Shown here piece after piece: positions 55,361 to 64,000 of a stretch of DNA of 64,000 nt. Position numbers and translations under genes: made by a program. The notes under the pieces are model-generated. The model did not search any database. It saw only the letters and a list, made by a program, of their open reading frames with translations, and was not told the origin of the DNA. This DNA comes from Unio delphinus (lineage: Eukaryota > Mollusca > Bivalvia > Unionida > Unionidae), in contig JAQISU010000119.1 of assembly GCA_029339505.1 (NCBI GenBank), positions 2,415,001-2,479,000 of the forward strand, given 5' to 3'. Position 1 is the stretch's first letter, and each line of letters begins with the position of its first letter.

Positions 55361-55897
55361 TTATTGTAAAACTCTTTCTCTCTCTAAAAAGCGATTGCTG
55401 GTGTAGTCATTTACGACAATATGAGGTGGTTTTCCCCTTGGGTTACCCAAGGAGTTAGAAATAGCGTCAAGGACATTTAATACTTCACTGCCGCATATTG
55501 GTGGGTCATTGATTTGTTGTGTTGGTAGCGTAGAATACCAAGTCTTCATTGGAAGGGTTTTTATATACCGCATAAACTCTTTTGGTGGGGCTAATCCATA
55601 TGAATCAAAATAGACAATCCCACGTGGATCAATAGCGTATGCAACCCAGTGAGTTCCAGGTCCGCTGCTGTTATCGAGATTAATAATACCTGTTTCAGTT
55701 TTGTTTGGTTGATGTGGTAATTGATCTTTCATAAAAACACCTCTGAAATGTTTAATCGCTAGTTTTTTAGCAGCATCCATTAAATCAAAATTGGACATTG
55801 GAACCATCGAAGATTTGGGAACCATAGGTTCGGAAATTGAAGATTTCTGAATTAATAAACCGTTCCTGGTAGTCTTAGACCTTTTCCGCTGTACCAA
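55361..55897 (-). CDS. Adenain-like cysteine protease, element 3
   Basis: 178 residues, intact. The catalytic set of the adenovirus protease/Ulp1 fold is visible: His83 (GPGTHWVAYAID), Asp98 (VYFDSYGLAPPKE), Gln127 or 128 (LPTQQINDPP) and Cys135 (PICGSEVLNVLDAI). In relatives this enzyme cuts capsid precursor proteins during maturation. The start overlaps the upstream hydrophobic protein gene by 46 bases, and the stop is next to the fibre start. Elements 1 and 2 have lost activity. Confidence 0.9.
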   Translation of the reverse strand: MVQRKRSKTTRNGLLIQKSSISEPMVPKSSMVPMSNFDLMDAAKKLAIKHFRGVFMKDQLPHQPNKTETGIINLDNSSGPGTHWVAYAIDPRGIVYFDSYGLAPPKEFMRYIKTLPMKTWYSTLPTQQINDPPICGSEVLNVLDAISNSLGNPRGKPPHIVVNDYTSNRFLERERVLQ

Positions 55898-56331
55898 GAA
55901 TACGGGGTTCCTGGTAGTCTTAGACCCAATCCTTGAACGGATCGTCTCTTTTTTTTATATCCTTGTCCAGCTGCCTTCTTAAGTGCCATTCCTGCTGCAG
56001 TACCAACGGCTCCTAACGCTGCTGCTTTAGCCACTGCTGGGGCTGCTGCTGCAATCAATGCTGGTATTGCAGCTAACAATGGAAATATACCGCCTGTTTT
56101 CATCATATTTTTTATAGCAGCCGCAGAGAGAGTAATCTGAACTCCCTTTTTATCCTTGAAAGCATCATTGAAATGTTTCACCTGACGAGTTGTCAGCGAT
56201 AATTTATTTTCACCACCAGTCATTTGATTAGGTTTCAACGTGATTGTGGTTCCACATTTTTTAGCCGATTCTGATTGCAATTTTTTGATTTGACCAGGAG
56301 TTAACGCAACACTAATAACACTATATGACAT
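55852..56331 (-). CDS. Small hydrophobic virion-type protein, element 3
   Basis: 159 residues. It starts MSYSVISVALTPGQIKKLQ, then KCGTTITLKPNQM, LSLTTRQVKHFNDAF, a Leu/Ala-rich hydrophobic region (about 85-120, PALIAAAAPAVAKAAALGAV) and a basic GYKKKRRS. The C-terminus has two copies of a GLRLPGTxYSWYSGK-like motif, and a Gly-rich stretch there could hold protease cleavage sites. A minor virion protein or membrane-active peptide is inferred from its place between capsid protein and protease. Confidence 0.6.
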   Translation of the reverse strand: MSYSVISVALTPGQIKKLQSESAKKCGTTITLKPNQMTGGENKLSLTTRQVKHFNDAFKDKKGVQITLSAAAIKNMMKTGGIFPLLAAIPALIAAAAPAVAKAAALGAVGTAAGMALKKAAGQGYKKKRRSVQGLGLRLPGTPYSWYSGKGLRLPGTVY

Positions 56332-56370
56332 TATACATAATAGATTGATTCTAATTCAATGAAAAATCGT

Positions 56371-57783
56371 TCAAAGATTTTCTACTGGGGCATCTACCAC
56401 TCTCATTCTTCCACCAACACCTTCAAGTAGCATTGATTTATCACTGAGAATGACAGCAACCGCTCTATAATTAGCAATAGCACCATGAGTCACATTAGCT
56501 CTAAAGTGTATATCAACAACTGACTGTCTTGTCAAATCGAGATGTTCCAGTGAGAAGTAGTAGATCGGATACAGATTCTTAAAATCAAATTGTGATATTT
56601 GCAAACCAGTATCGACATTTTGATCGCGTGCCATAAATGACAACAGACGATGATAAACTCGTGCAATATGATTTTCTGTGTAATTAAGTTGTATATCCTC
56701 AGATGGTTCCTGCTGGCCGTTTATTCTCAGTGAGACGTCTTTCACACCTAATTGATCAAATATCATATGACTGAAGATTTGATTGCCAACTCGTGCGTTA
56801 TCTTGGAACGCAATAAATATATGACGTGGCGCAGAAACGCCTTGTTTTGATGCTAGGTTCCAAGTGAATAACCCGTTGATATTTGATTGTTTCACATCTG
56901 TACTCACGGTTAGCCAACTCAACAACGACTTTCCTCCTTGGTACATAAATGATAGTAGTCGTTGTTCTGCGGTGATTGCTGGAGTCAACACTGGCATCCA
57001 CAATGATATTTTTGTTAAAATGACTTTACCAGCATCAGCATTGGGGGCTGCAGCATCTGCTGCAATCCTCCAAATTGCGTCGTTATCATCACCCTTTCGT
57101 ACAAGCGATACTGTATGCTTCGCCCCGTAGATAACTTTTCTGACGTTTCTACAGAATCCAAATATGTGATGCAGTGGAATCGCGCATGAAAATGATTTAC
57201 GCTCTCCTTGCAACATTGCGTTTCGTGTTGCAGCTCCTAGATTGAAATTAGGATCGTTGTTTATAATCATATCCTCGACATCAGCATTAGCAGCACCAGC
57301 ATTATTCTTTGGTCGTCTTACAACAAATGGATTTCCACCAGCGGTATTCTTACCATCTTTTGCAAACATCATAGATGGACCCGCTGATCTTGTATAATCA
57401 TCAGAATATCTCGCTAACCCGATTATTGTTGTGGCCACATCAACATCACGATCTATGGACTCAATTTCTTTTCCATCAATGAGATATCTAGCACTCTCAA
57501 ATAGCGCCATAATACCATTATTGACAAAACCGACTTGAGTACCAGCTGGATACGGTGCTGGTGCAGCACGAGTATCAGCAGCTGTTACAATTTCTCCTTC
57601 TACTTCAATAAATGCTTCACAGGGCAAAAAGTATTTACTGGTATCATGGACTTGAAGATCAATTCTTGCTCGACTATTTGAGTCTATGGCATGATAGGCG
57701 TAATATTGATAATCGCGTACAGAATCATCCTTGCCAACTGGGGCGTCTATATCAAACGCTGGATCATGTGACTTTTTGAACAT
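56371..57783 (-). CDS. Major capsid protein (double jelly-roll type), element 3
   Basis: 470 residues, intact, nearly the same as the element 2 protein. Differences cluster at about residues 70-75 and 145-170 (the APAPYPAG and KNNAGAA region), probably exposed loops. Conserved PLHHIFGFCRNVRKVIYG and SLRINGQQEPSED are present. Its leader has a palindrome (AAATCG-TAAA-CGATTT near 57811) where element 2 has AAATCGCGATTT. Confidence 0.85.
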   Translation of the reverse strand: MFKKSHDPAFDIDAPVGKDDSVRDYQYYAYHAIDSNSRARIDLQVHDTSKYFLPCEAFIEVEGEIVTAADTRAAPAPYPAGTQVGFVNNGIMALFESARYLIDGKEIESIDRDVDVATTIIGLARYSDDYTRSAGPSMMFAKDGKNTAGGNPFVVRRPKNNAGAANADVEDMIINNDPNFNLGAATRNAMLQGERKSFSCAIPLHHIFGFCRNVRKVIYGAKHTVSLVRKGDDNDAIWRIAADAAAPNADAGKVILTKISLWMPVLTPAITAEQRLLSFMYQGGKSLLSWLTVSTDVKQSNINGLFTWNLASKQGVSAPRHIFIAFQDNARVGNQIFSHMIFDQLGVKDVSLRINGQQEPSEDIQLNYTENHIARVYHRLLSFMARDQNVDTGLQISQFDFKNLYPIYYFSLEHLDLTRQSVVDIHFRANVTHGAIANYRAVAVILSDKSMLLEGVGGRMRVVDAPVENL

Positions 57784-57837
57784 TTTATTCTATTTATCAG
57801 AGTCTAAATAGTGAAATCGTAAACGATTTTTCCATTT

Positions 57838-58269
57838 TCATCGACGTAGTTTTTTAAGGCCACTTCCCGCTATCATGTTTGCAATATTGCTTTGATCCCC
57901 TTGATTTACCATCGACGCTAGTTTTTCATCTACTGCGTTATTTATAATTTTACTAACACTTGCAGGCATTTCTTCTGTAGACGGTAACGGTTTCTTTTTT
58001 CGCCCCACTAATGATGTTATTTTATCCTTCGCAGTTGAAAATGCTTTCCCGGCAAGATTTCCAACAGTACTAATACCCTTATCACGAATAACATCAATGG
58101 CTTTCATTGATAACTGTTTAGCTAACGGCATCACTTTTGGAGCCATTCTTGAAAAGAATCCTAAAATGGTATTGCCGAGGCCATCTCCGTAGTATGCTCT
58201 ATAAACTGGAAACCGTGAATTAACTACATAGACTGGGGTTGGTTTATCATGATTGTAATGGATGATCAT
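57838..58269 (-). CDS. Small basic late protein, element 3
   Basis: 143 residues, starting MIIHYNHDKPTPVYVVNSRF, with YGDGLGNTILGFFSRMAPK, the helix LAKQLSMKAIDVIRDKG and a basic end GLKKLRR. Homologous to 38978-39427. The leader has AACAATTGAAAACACTATTG-type self-complementary sequence. Confidence 0.6.
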   Translation of the reverse strand: MIIHYNHDKPTPVYVVNSRFPVYRAYYGDGLGNTILGFFSRMAPKVMPLAKQLSMKAIDVIRDKGISTVGNLAGKAFSTAKDKITSLVGRKKKPLPSTEEMPASVSKIINNAVDEKLASMVNQGDQSNIANMIAGSGLKKLRR

Positions 58270-58302
58270 TATTATAAAAACAATAGTGTTTTCAATTGTT
58301 AT

Positions 58303-59370
58303 TTAATCGCTATGATACCCATTTGCTAACTCGTCAATGAAATCTCGATAGGTTTTGATATCCATGATACCGCCGGCAAATAACCGTCTACAGATATCAG
58401 CTGCTTCATTAATTATTTCTGGAGAGTTATTTCCAGCTCGTTTTCCTCCGATGAGAACATCTAATCGTGATATATCATTGATAACACTATCAGGACAAAT
58501 GTTTCCAATCCTTGGATTTCCTAATCCACTTCCGCTATAACCAGCTGCTTCATCTAGTTTTTCTAAACCCGTTTCTTGTAAATTATCAAGAGTATCATCA
58601 TCATCATCATCATCATCAGGTGGTAGTTGTTGTTTTTTTTGTCTCCGTGTTGGTGTTTGACGTCGTTCTTCTAAATCATCATCATCAGGTGGTAGTTGTT
58701 GTTTTTTTTGTCTTCTTGTTTGTCTACGTGTTGGTGTTTGACGTTTTAGTTCTTGCCGTTCTTCTATTTCTCGTTGTCGTTCTTCTATTTGTTCTCTTTT
58801 ATAATTACTAATCCCCCTTTAAAATTCCTTGTATCCTATCTCATCCTTATTCAAACGACCAATCCCCTTATTTAGTTTATACAAATTATCGAACCAATCA
58901 TTACTTGATATTCTATCATTCTTATACTCGTCCTTTAAAAAATCTTTTTTTGAATTATAGCTTTGAGCAGCAAAATTACCAAAGGCTTGATAATCCTTTG
59001 ATTTCAATAAACTAGGTTGTTTTATTACTATTTTAGCATGATCAGTGAATTTATTCAACAGAGAAACAGTCGTTTTTTTCGGATCAGTTTGTTCAGTTTG
59101 TTCAGTTTTCGCTGCTACTTTTTCAAGTACAGAAATAAGACCCTCTTCCTTTCTCTTACCGTCAGGATCATCTCCCAGTATAGCACGCTCTACCCCGTAC
59201 GTGTCTGTGGTTACTGGTTTAAACAATTCTTCAGACCCCAGAGCAAAATCAGTTTGTAAACTCTGTCGTTGTTGCAGTTTATTCCGTACAGAGTCACGAA
59301 TTGGTACAAATCTCCTGATTGCATCTAGTCGCTCACGAGCCAGTCGGGTTGTTAATGCTTCATTGACCAT
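58303..59370 (-). pseudogene. Capsid-associated late protein with one in-frame TAA, element 3
   Basis: From MVNEALTTRLARERL at 59370 the frame is open to TAA at 58819-58821 (183 residues) and goes on in the same frame to 58303. The second part has a Gln/Arg/Glu-rich stretch with two RRQKKQQLPPDDDD-type repeats and an Asp run, then NNSPEIINEAADICRRLF and the end ANGYHSD. Element 2 shows both parts as one gene. The single stop may be a mutation or a readthrough site. The function is unknown. Confidence 0.6.
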
Positions 59371-59439
59371 TATTTGAAATCAGAAACCATTTTTCAATTG
59401 TAAAACACTTTCTCCACTTTTTTGACATGTCAGATGATT

Positions 59440-59700
59440 TTTTAACACAGTCATGGAAGCGTTATTTCATCCTATAACAGCTTCTATCAATGATGGGGAA
59501 AGTCACATAATTGTATATAAAATAAATAATACTGTGAGTTTCCCCACTTTTGTTACATGTCGGATGATTTTTGATATGGTCATGGAAGTGTTATTTCATC
59601 GTGAGACACCTTCTATCAATGATGAGGAAAGTGTCATAATTGTATATAAAATAAATAATACTGACAGTTTCCTCACTGTTTCATTGACCAATCTGACACA
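59440..59700. repeat. Array of two covarying hairpins, element 3
   Basis: These match the element 2 array. Arms are 59495-59507 with 59533-59545 (GGGGAAAGTCACA and TGTGAGTTTCCCC) and 59624-59636 with 59662-59674 (GAGGAAAGTGTCA and TGACAGTTTCCTC). The loop is again AATTGTATATAAAATAA. Each stem differs from the other four by paired changes. Confidence 0.75.
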
Positions 59701-59804
59701 TCGTCCATCGATTTTTGACATCCCCTTGAGGGTCGGCTAAAAAAAATGAGGATCGGAATGATATGGTCGGGCAATCAATGGTCGGAATGATAATGGTCGG
59801 GCAA

Positions 59805-60206
59805 TCAAACTTGTTCATTTTCTTGAATTAATGCTCGTAGGTTTCTAATTTTAGAGTTGACTTCTTTTTTCAATTCGTATTCATTACCTAATTCTTTTCG
59901 TATTCCCTCTACGATAGTATACAACGGGACGAACACACTGATGTCACTGGAAAATGAAAGAGAGTCTTTAATAGAATTCTGAATTTTTTTGATGAGTGCA
60001 TATTTCTTTGGTAGCATATACTTGTTAGTGCTAACTCCGTATTCAATATCCTGAAAATCAGACACAATTTGGTCAGGATTTAATCCATCTGATAGTTTGA
60101 TATCCTGATTTTTCAATTTTGCTATTTCAACTATGATGCTATTCATGTTTTCAGAATTCATTATTCTATAAGAATGACATATCTCTAATTGGAAATTATG
60201 ACGCAT
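59805..60206 (-). CDS. Small conserved protein of unknown function, element 3
   Basis: Homologous to 40898-41299 (STNKYMLPKKYALIKKIQNS, IVEGIRKELGNEYELKKEV). The likely start is the internal MNSENMNSI at 60161. The HNH stop and the upstream ATG overlap as TAATG. Helical, with no known domain recognised. Confidence 0.6.
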   Translation of the reverse strand: MRHNFQLEICHSYRIMNSENMNSIIVEIAKLKNQDIKLSDGLNPDQIVSDFQDIEYGVSTNKYMLPKKYALIKKIQNSIKDSLSFSSDISVFVPLYTIVEGIRKELGNEYELKKEVNSKIRNLRALIQENEQV

Positions 60207-60697
60207 TAGACATAACTGAATTGAACTTTTTGTCCCGTCTTTTTTGAAATAGCCGTTTTGGTTATCCCCTCTGCAACGAATCGTACTGAAGTTCTACAAA
60301 TATTGAAATACTTGCCGGCTTCATATAATGATTGAAATATTTTCTCTTCGTTAGTTGTTGTATTAAAAGATTTCACTGGTCTCGCTTTATTTGAACAAGT
60401 GCCATTCCTTCCTCGTTTGATATTCTCACCTTGTGTGATAGCTTGCAGATTGGATAAAGAATTGTTCCTTGGATTAGAATCAATGTGATCAATAATAAAA
60501 CCATCTTTGATCAATCCATTAAAACATTCAAATACGAAACGATGATTGCGAAATGTCTTCCTTCCAACATTAAACACCAAATACCCCATACCATTATCCC
60601 ACCCAATTGGGTTCTTCAGTCTACAGTTTCTGACAGTACCATCACTAGATGCTTCGTAATTTTTAATCACTGGGTGTAGTCTGAATTCTTGGGTCAT
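60206..60697 (-). CDS. HNH endonuclease with NUMOD-type ends, element 3
   Basis: 163 residues, homologous to 41299-41790. The HNH core is retained (NHRFVFECF, IIDHIDSNPRNNSLSNLQAIT), as are the C-terminal DNA-binding part (ARPVKSFNTTTNEEKIFQ) and the N-terminal YEASSDGTVRN segment. A leftover of the adjacent Cys-rich gene lies just upstream (60713-60765). Confidence 0.82.
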   Translation of the reverse strand: MTQEFRLHPVIKNYEASSDGTVRNCRLKNPIGWDNGMGYLVFNVGRKTFRNHRFVFECFNGLIKDGFIIDHIDSNPRNNSLSNLQAITQGENIKRGRNGTCSNKARPVKSFNTTTNEEKIFQSLYEAGKYFNICRTSVRFVAEGITKTAISKKTGQKVQFSYV

Positions 60698-60793
60698 TAT
60701 ATACTACACTATTGTCTAATTCAATGACTGACCCATTTTGCAGTGATTGATTATACATAAATCTTTCATTTAGACACCTGTTTTATATATAGC

Positions 60794-63700
60794 ATGAAAG
60801 AGTTCAAGAGATTGACTTCGACAAATGCTAAATTCAATGCTGATAGAGAGTTTAAGAGATTATTAAAAATCAATCCTAGATTTAATCTCGATAGACCAAA
60901 AAAACGTCGAAAACGTCCAAGAGACGGAAACATGAAAGAGTTTAAGAGATTATTAAAAATCAATCCTAGATTTAATCTCGATAGACCCAAAAAACGTGTA
61001 GTAAACAGAAACAAATGTCAAAGAGACGGAAACATGAAAGAGTTTAAGAGATTATTAAAAATCAATCCTAGATTTAATCTCGATAGACCCAAAAAGCGTA
61101 ACAAACGCCCAATAGACGGAAACATGAAAGAGTTTAAGAGATTATTGAAAATCAATCCTAGATTTAATCGCGATAGACCCAAAAAACGTAACAAACGTCC
61201 AAGAGACGGAAACATGAGATCATCATGGAAGGATGCTCAATTCAATCTTGATATAGTTTCTAATACACCCAAGAATAAAATTCTTGATAAACCCATCAGA
61301 GACTGTTTTAATGAATTCAAGCGTGATGGAGCATCTTATTGTTGGTCAACATTTCGAATTGATGGTGTTGTTGACGCTACCATGAATGATGAAAAGGCAG
61401 CAGTGATCATTTCACGTATTGGGGAAAAAAGTCATTTTTTCCGAATCAAATTCGTTATCCGTGAAGATGGCAAATGGATTATTAAGGATAAATTTGAACC
61501 CATTCTCAGGGGCAAAAAAACTGTCACCGTAAATCAGGATTCCAAACCGGGAATTTTGACTGGAATTGATAAACCCTACTACGAAAGATCTTATCCTGTC
61601 ACAGCAGTTGTTTACGGGATCTATCCGCTCAATGAAAAACCTGATATTTCAAAACTAGCACCCATGAAATATTCGACAGGGCTCAATTGTGTAGCAGAAC
61701 GAATAGTAGAACACTTCACAAATGCATCCCGGGGAAATAAACTCACTGGTCTAAGACGAAAAAAAATAACCGAGTGGGAGTTCACGGTAAAAGAGCATGG
61801 AGCAACAATTCAGGATATAACTAAATTAGAAAAATCATTAAGATTTCCAATATCGGTAAGAACAATCACCGGAGAAGTATTATACGAATCGAAATATAAA
61901 TCACAGGGGGCTCCCATTGAAATTATTGATCATAACGAACACGCGTGGTCATCTGCAGTAACAATATTCCCACGGGATAGAACCGTAAAATATCTATCCC
62001 AAACCGAAGAGTTTTTTTCAGAGCAGAAATTATTTGATGCTATTTACCATTTGAGTAAAAACGATCCTGTGTCAGCGTGGCTATTTCATAGTAATTCAGA
62101 CGAGGAATGCAGATTTGATCAGTTTGTAAGGCCCAACGGAGAATTATACCGTACTGAAGAACTGCAGAATCAAATGAAACAACTAGCTAGTGAGTTTTCT
62201 GAGGACGGAGAAGAAGACGATCAATTATTAGCAAACTGTTTCACAGTACCATCTATTGCAGCACATTTTGCTAGAAAGAAAAACGCGTGGAAACCAACAC
62301 GAAGTGAGTTTTTATCAGATGTCAAATTGTCCTGTCTTGAATACAGCCACGGCGGATTATGGAACAAAAATACACCTCTGATTCCGTTATTTCAGTTGAT
62401 ATGATTGCGTGTTATCCAGGAAGTTTTCTTGGGTATGGAGAATGCGAGAAATATTTCAAACGATTTGGACACCCTACACACGAAATGACCCGTGTTGCTA
62501 TTAATGGACCACTTCCTGATTTTGATTTAACCGGATTTGCTTGTGTGGTATCATTTGAAATGGCTGAAGGACTTCATCCGTGTAGTTATCTTTGGATTGG
62601 TAAACACATGTCTGAAAAACACTGGATGCCAATAGTGCTATTGAGATATATGCTTGATTGTAAAATGTTAAAATCATTAATTGTCAGTGAAGCAATTATA
62701 TCCTATCGAGCACAGAAATCAGTCTGGTTACCACAACCTGATCTAGAAAAAATAATTAGCGAAGAGCGAAAACTGTTTCCTGATTTTAATGAACAACAAA
62801 TCATGGATTGGTCCAGACAGTTATTTGAAATCAGAAACAATGAAGCAAAAAATCTTGGACGAAGAATAATCGGTAAATTTACCCAAGGTGGCAAAGATGA
62901 TAATACGAAATATTCTTCACGATTGATTATAGACAACGCTGAATACGATTTTGTAATGGCGGATTTAACGAATAAAGGCCTATATGTCAATCGAAAGGAC
63001 GCATTTATGTCCGATGGAACCAAATTGGGTACAATTGTTACCTACAATGATGGATACCATCCGCAGTACACACATTTGAGAGCTTCTATGCTTGGTTATG
63101 CTTCTATCAATCTGTTTTCAATGATCAATAGATTTCCTACCACCGCAGTTAGAGTTGCTACTGACTCATTTTACATAAATAGCAAAATGGCTAATTTTAA
63201 GGCTACTGTCAACGAGAAATGGGGGACATGGAGAATTAAGAAAGAAATGATTCATGATTATATTCCATCAGCAGATGTTACCATTGAAAATAATTACTTA
63301 GAAAGCAATCAGTGTTCAGAATTTTCTAGTGCACCACCGATTTCTGATCCAATCTGTAGATATAAAACAGTTTATTTAAACGGCTGTGGTGGGTCAGGAA
63401 AAAGAACCCGGGTAATTGAGTTATTTCGTGGGAAAAATCCTACGGATTTCACAAAAATGATTGTGCTAACACCAACTCATAGACTTGCCAGAGAAATGAT
63501 ACAGAGAGGGGTAAATGCTTGCACTTATCACAGCTTTTTCCGATGGAAGGGAGATAAATGGACTCCTGAGCGCATGGGAGAGAAATTTATTCCTGAAATT
63601 ATCATTTGGGATGAAATAGACACAGTGTCCGAAGATGTCTTAAAAATATTTCTTAAGTGGTTGTTATTGAAAAATACAAAAGTCGTCATGTGCGGTGATC

Positions 63701-64000
63701 ACGGCCAACCACCACCATTTGTCGGTGCATCCCCCCATGAATGGCTAAAGGGTTTTGTAGACTATTATGAAGAAATTGATACCGATCACAGATCACTTGA
63801 TAATGAATTAAAAGAATTGAAGAAACTAATTAGATTACAACCGGATAGAATCCAGTGTGAAATAACCCGTGAAATAATTTCGAAAACTCCCATGAATGAG
63901 TTTTGGGAAGCGTGGAGACCAAATGATTTAATCATTGCAAGTAGAAAAATAGTCAGGGATACACTTCAGATGAAGTTATTTGAATTGCATAAACAAAAAT
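60794..64000 (+). pseudogene. PolB-SF1 helicase, element 3, frameshifted and cut by window end
   Basis: From ATG at 60794 the frame is open for 536 codons to 62404. One base seems missing in an A5 run near 62367, after which homology continues in another frame to the window end. Four N-terminal basic repeats (RLLKINPRFNLDRPKKR) are followed by the conserved middle region. After the break come motif A (MIACYPGSFLGYGE), motif C (VATDSFYI), Walker A with GGSGKRT (Arg where element 2 has Thr), WDEIDTVS and GDHGQPP. A homopolymer sequencing error could also explain the frame break. Confidence 0.88.

Larger units (their letters stand above)
52227..64000. mobile_element. Maverick/Polinton element 3 (right end beyond window)
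   Basis: It starts with the terminal repeat at 52227 and keeps the common gene order up to PolB, where the window ends. Its late genes are the best preserved: penton-like, membrane, fibre-like, protease, hydrophobic virion, major capsid and small basic protein frames are all open. Visible lesions are an in-frame TAA in the capsid-associated gene and one frameshift in PolB. Confidence 0.9.

Overview
The window reads as invertebrate animal (metazoan) chromosome, AT-rich, full of micro- and minisatellites, carrying four Maverick/Polinton-type elements (virus-like DNA transposons with capsid genes). The host signature is a split gene on the + strand whose six exons have matching splice phases: a fibronectin type III (FN3) domain, a transmembrane segment and a tyrosine-rich cytoplasmic tail. 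It ends at 32051. A tRNA-derived SINE, LINE 3' ends and a Penelope-like fragment are also present. A marine invertebrate, perhaps a mollusc, is a guess only.

Layout. 1-3297: end of an inverted, decayed Polinton (element 0), whose first 214 bases are a misplaced perfect copy of integrase sequence. 3298-12088: host introns with the FN3 exon (4939-5250) and the transmembrane exon (9489-9635). 12089-25931: element 1, decayed, with a Penelope-like insertion, sitting inside a host intron. 25932-33151: the remaining host exons and 3' flank. 33157-48559: element 2, complete end to end with terminal inverted repeats (TIRs) and a 5-bp target duplication. 48565-52226: host spacer with a LINE 3' end. 52227 to the window end: element 3, with the best preserved late genes, cut off inside its polymerase-helicase gene.

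Shared plan of elements 1-3, left to right: TIR; a minus-strand late block (penton-like protein, overlapping membrane protein, fibre-like protein, adenain-like protease, small hydrophobic virion protein, double-jelly-roll major capsid protein, small basic protein, capsid-associated protein); a repeat-rich spacer; a minus-strand small protein and HNH endonuclease; a plus-strand PolB-SF1 helicase gene followed by an HNH domain in the -1 frame; a minus-strand retroviral-type integrase and Zn-ribbon/phospholipase A2; a plus-strand FtsK/A32-type packaging ATPase; TIR. By family knowledge, PolB with the integrase copies and inserts the DNA, the ATPase packages it, the protease matures the capsid, and the PLA2 and fibre proteins would serve entry. 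No element here is fully intact. Element 2 keeps the major capsid, fibre, PolB, integrase and ATPase frames but has broken protease, penton-like and PLA2 genes. Element 3 keeps all late frames except one stop codon, and its polymerase has one frameshift.

The observations most worth checking are: five hairpins with compensatory stem changes in the spacers of elements 2 and 3; A-AAA-AAC slippery heptamers at two places where the downstream domain continues in the -1 frame; recurring short palindromes in late-gene leaders and inside coding sequence; long same-strand gene overlaps; and TIRs bounded at both ends by the same 14-bp motif.
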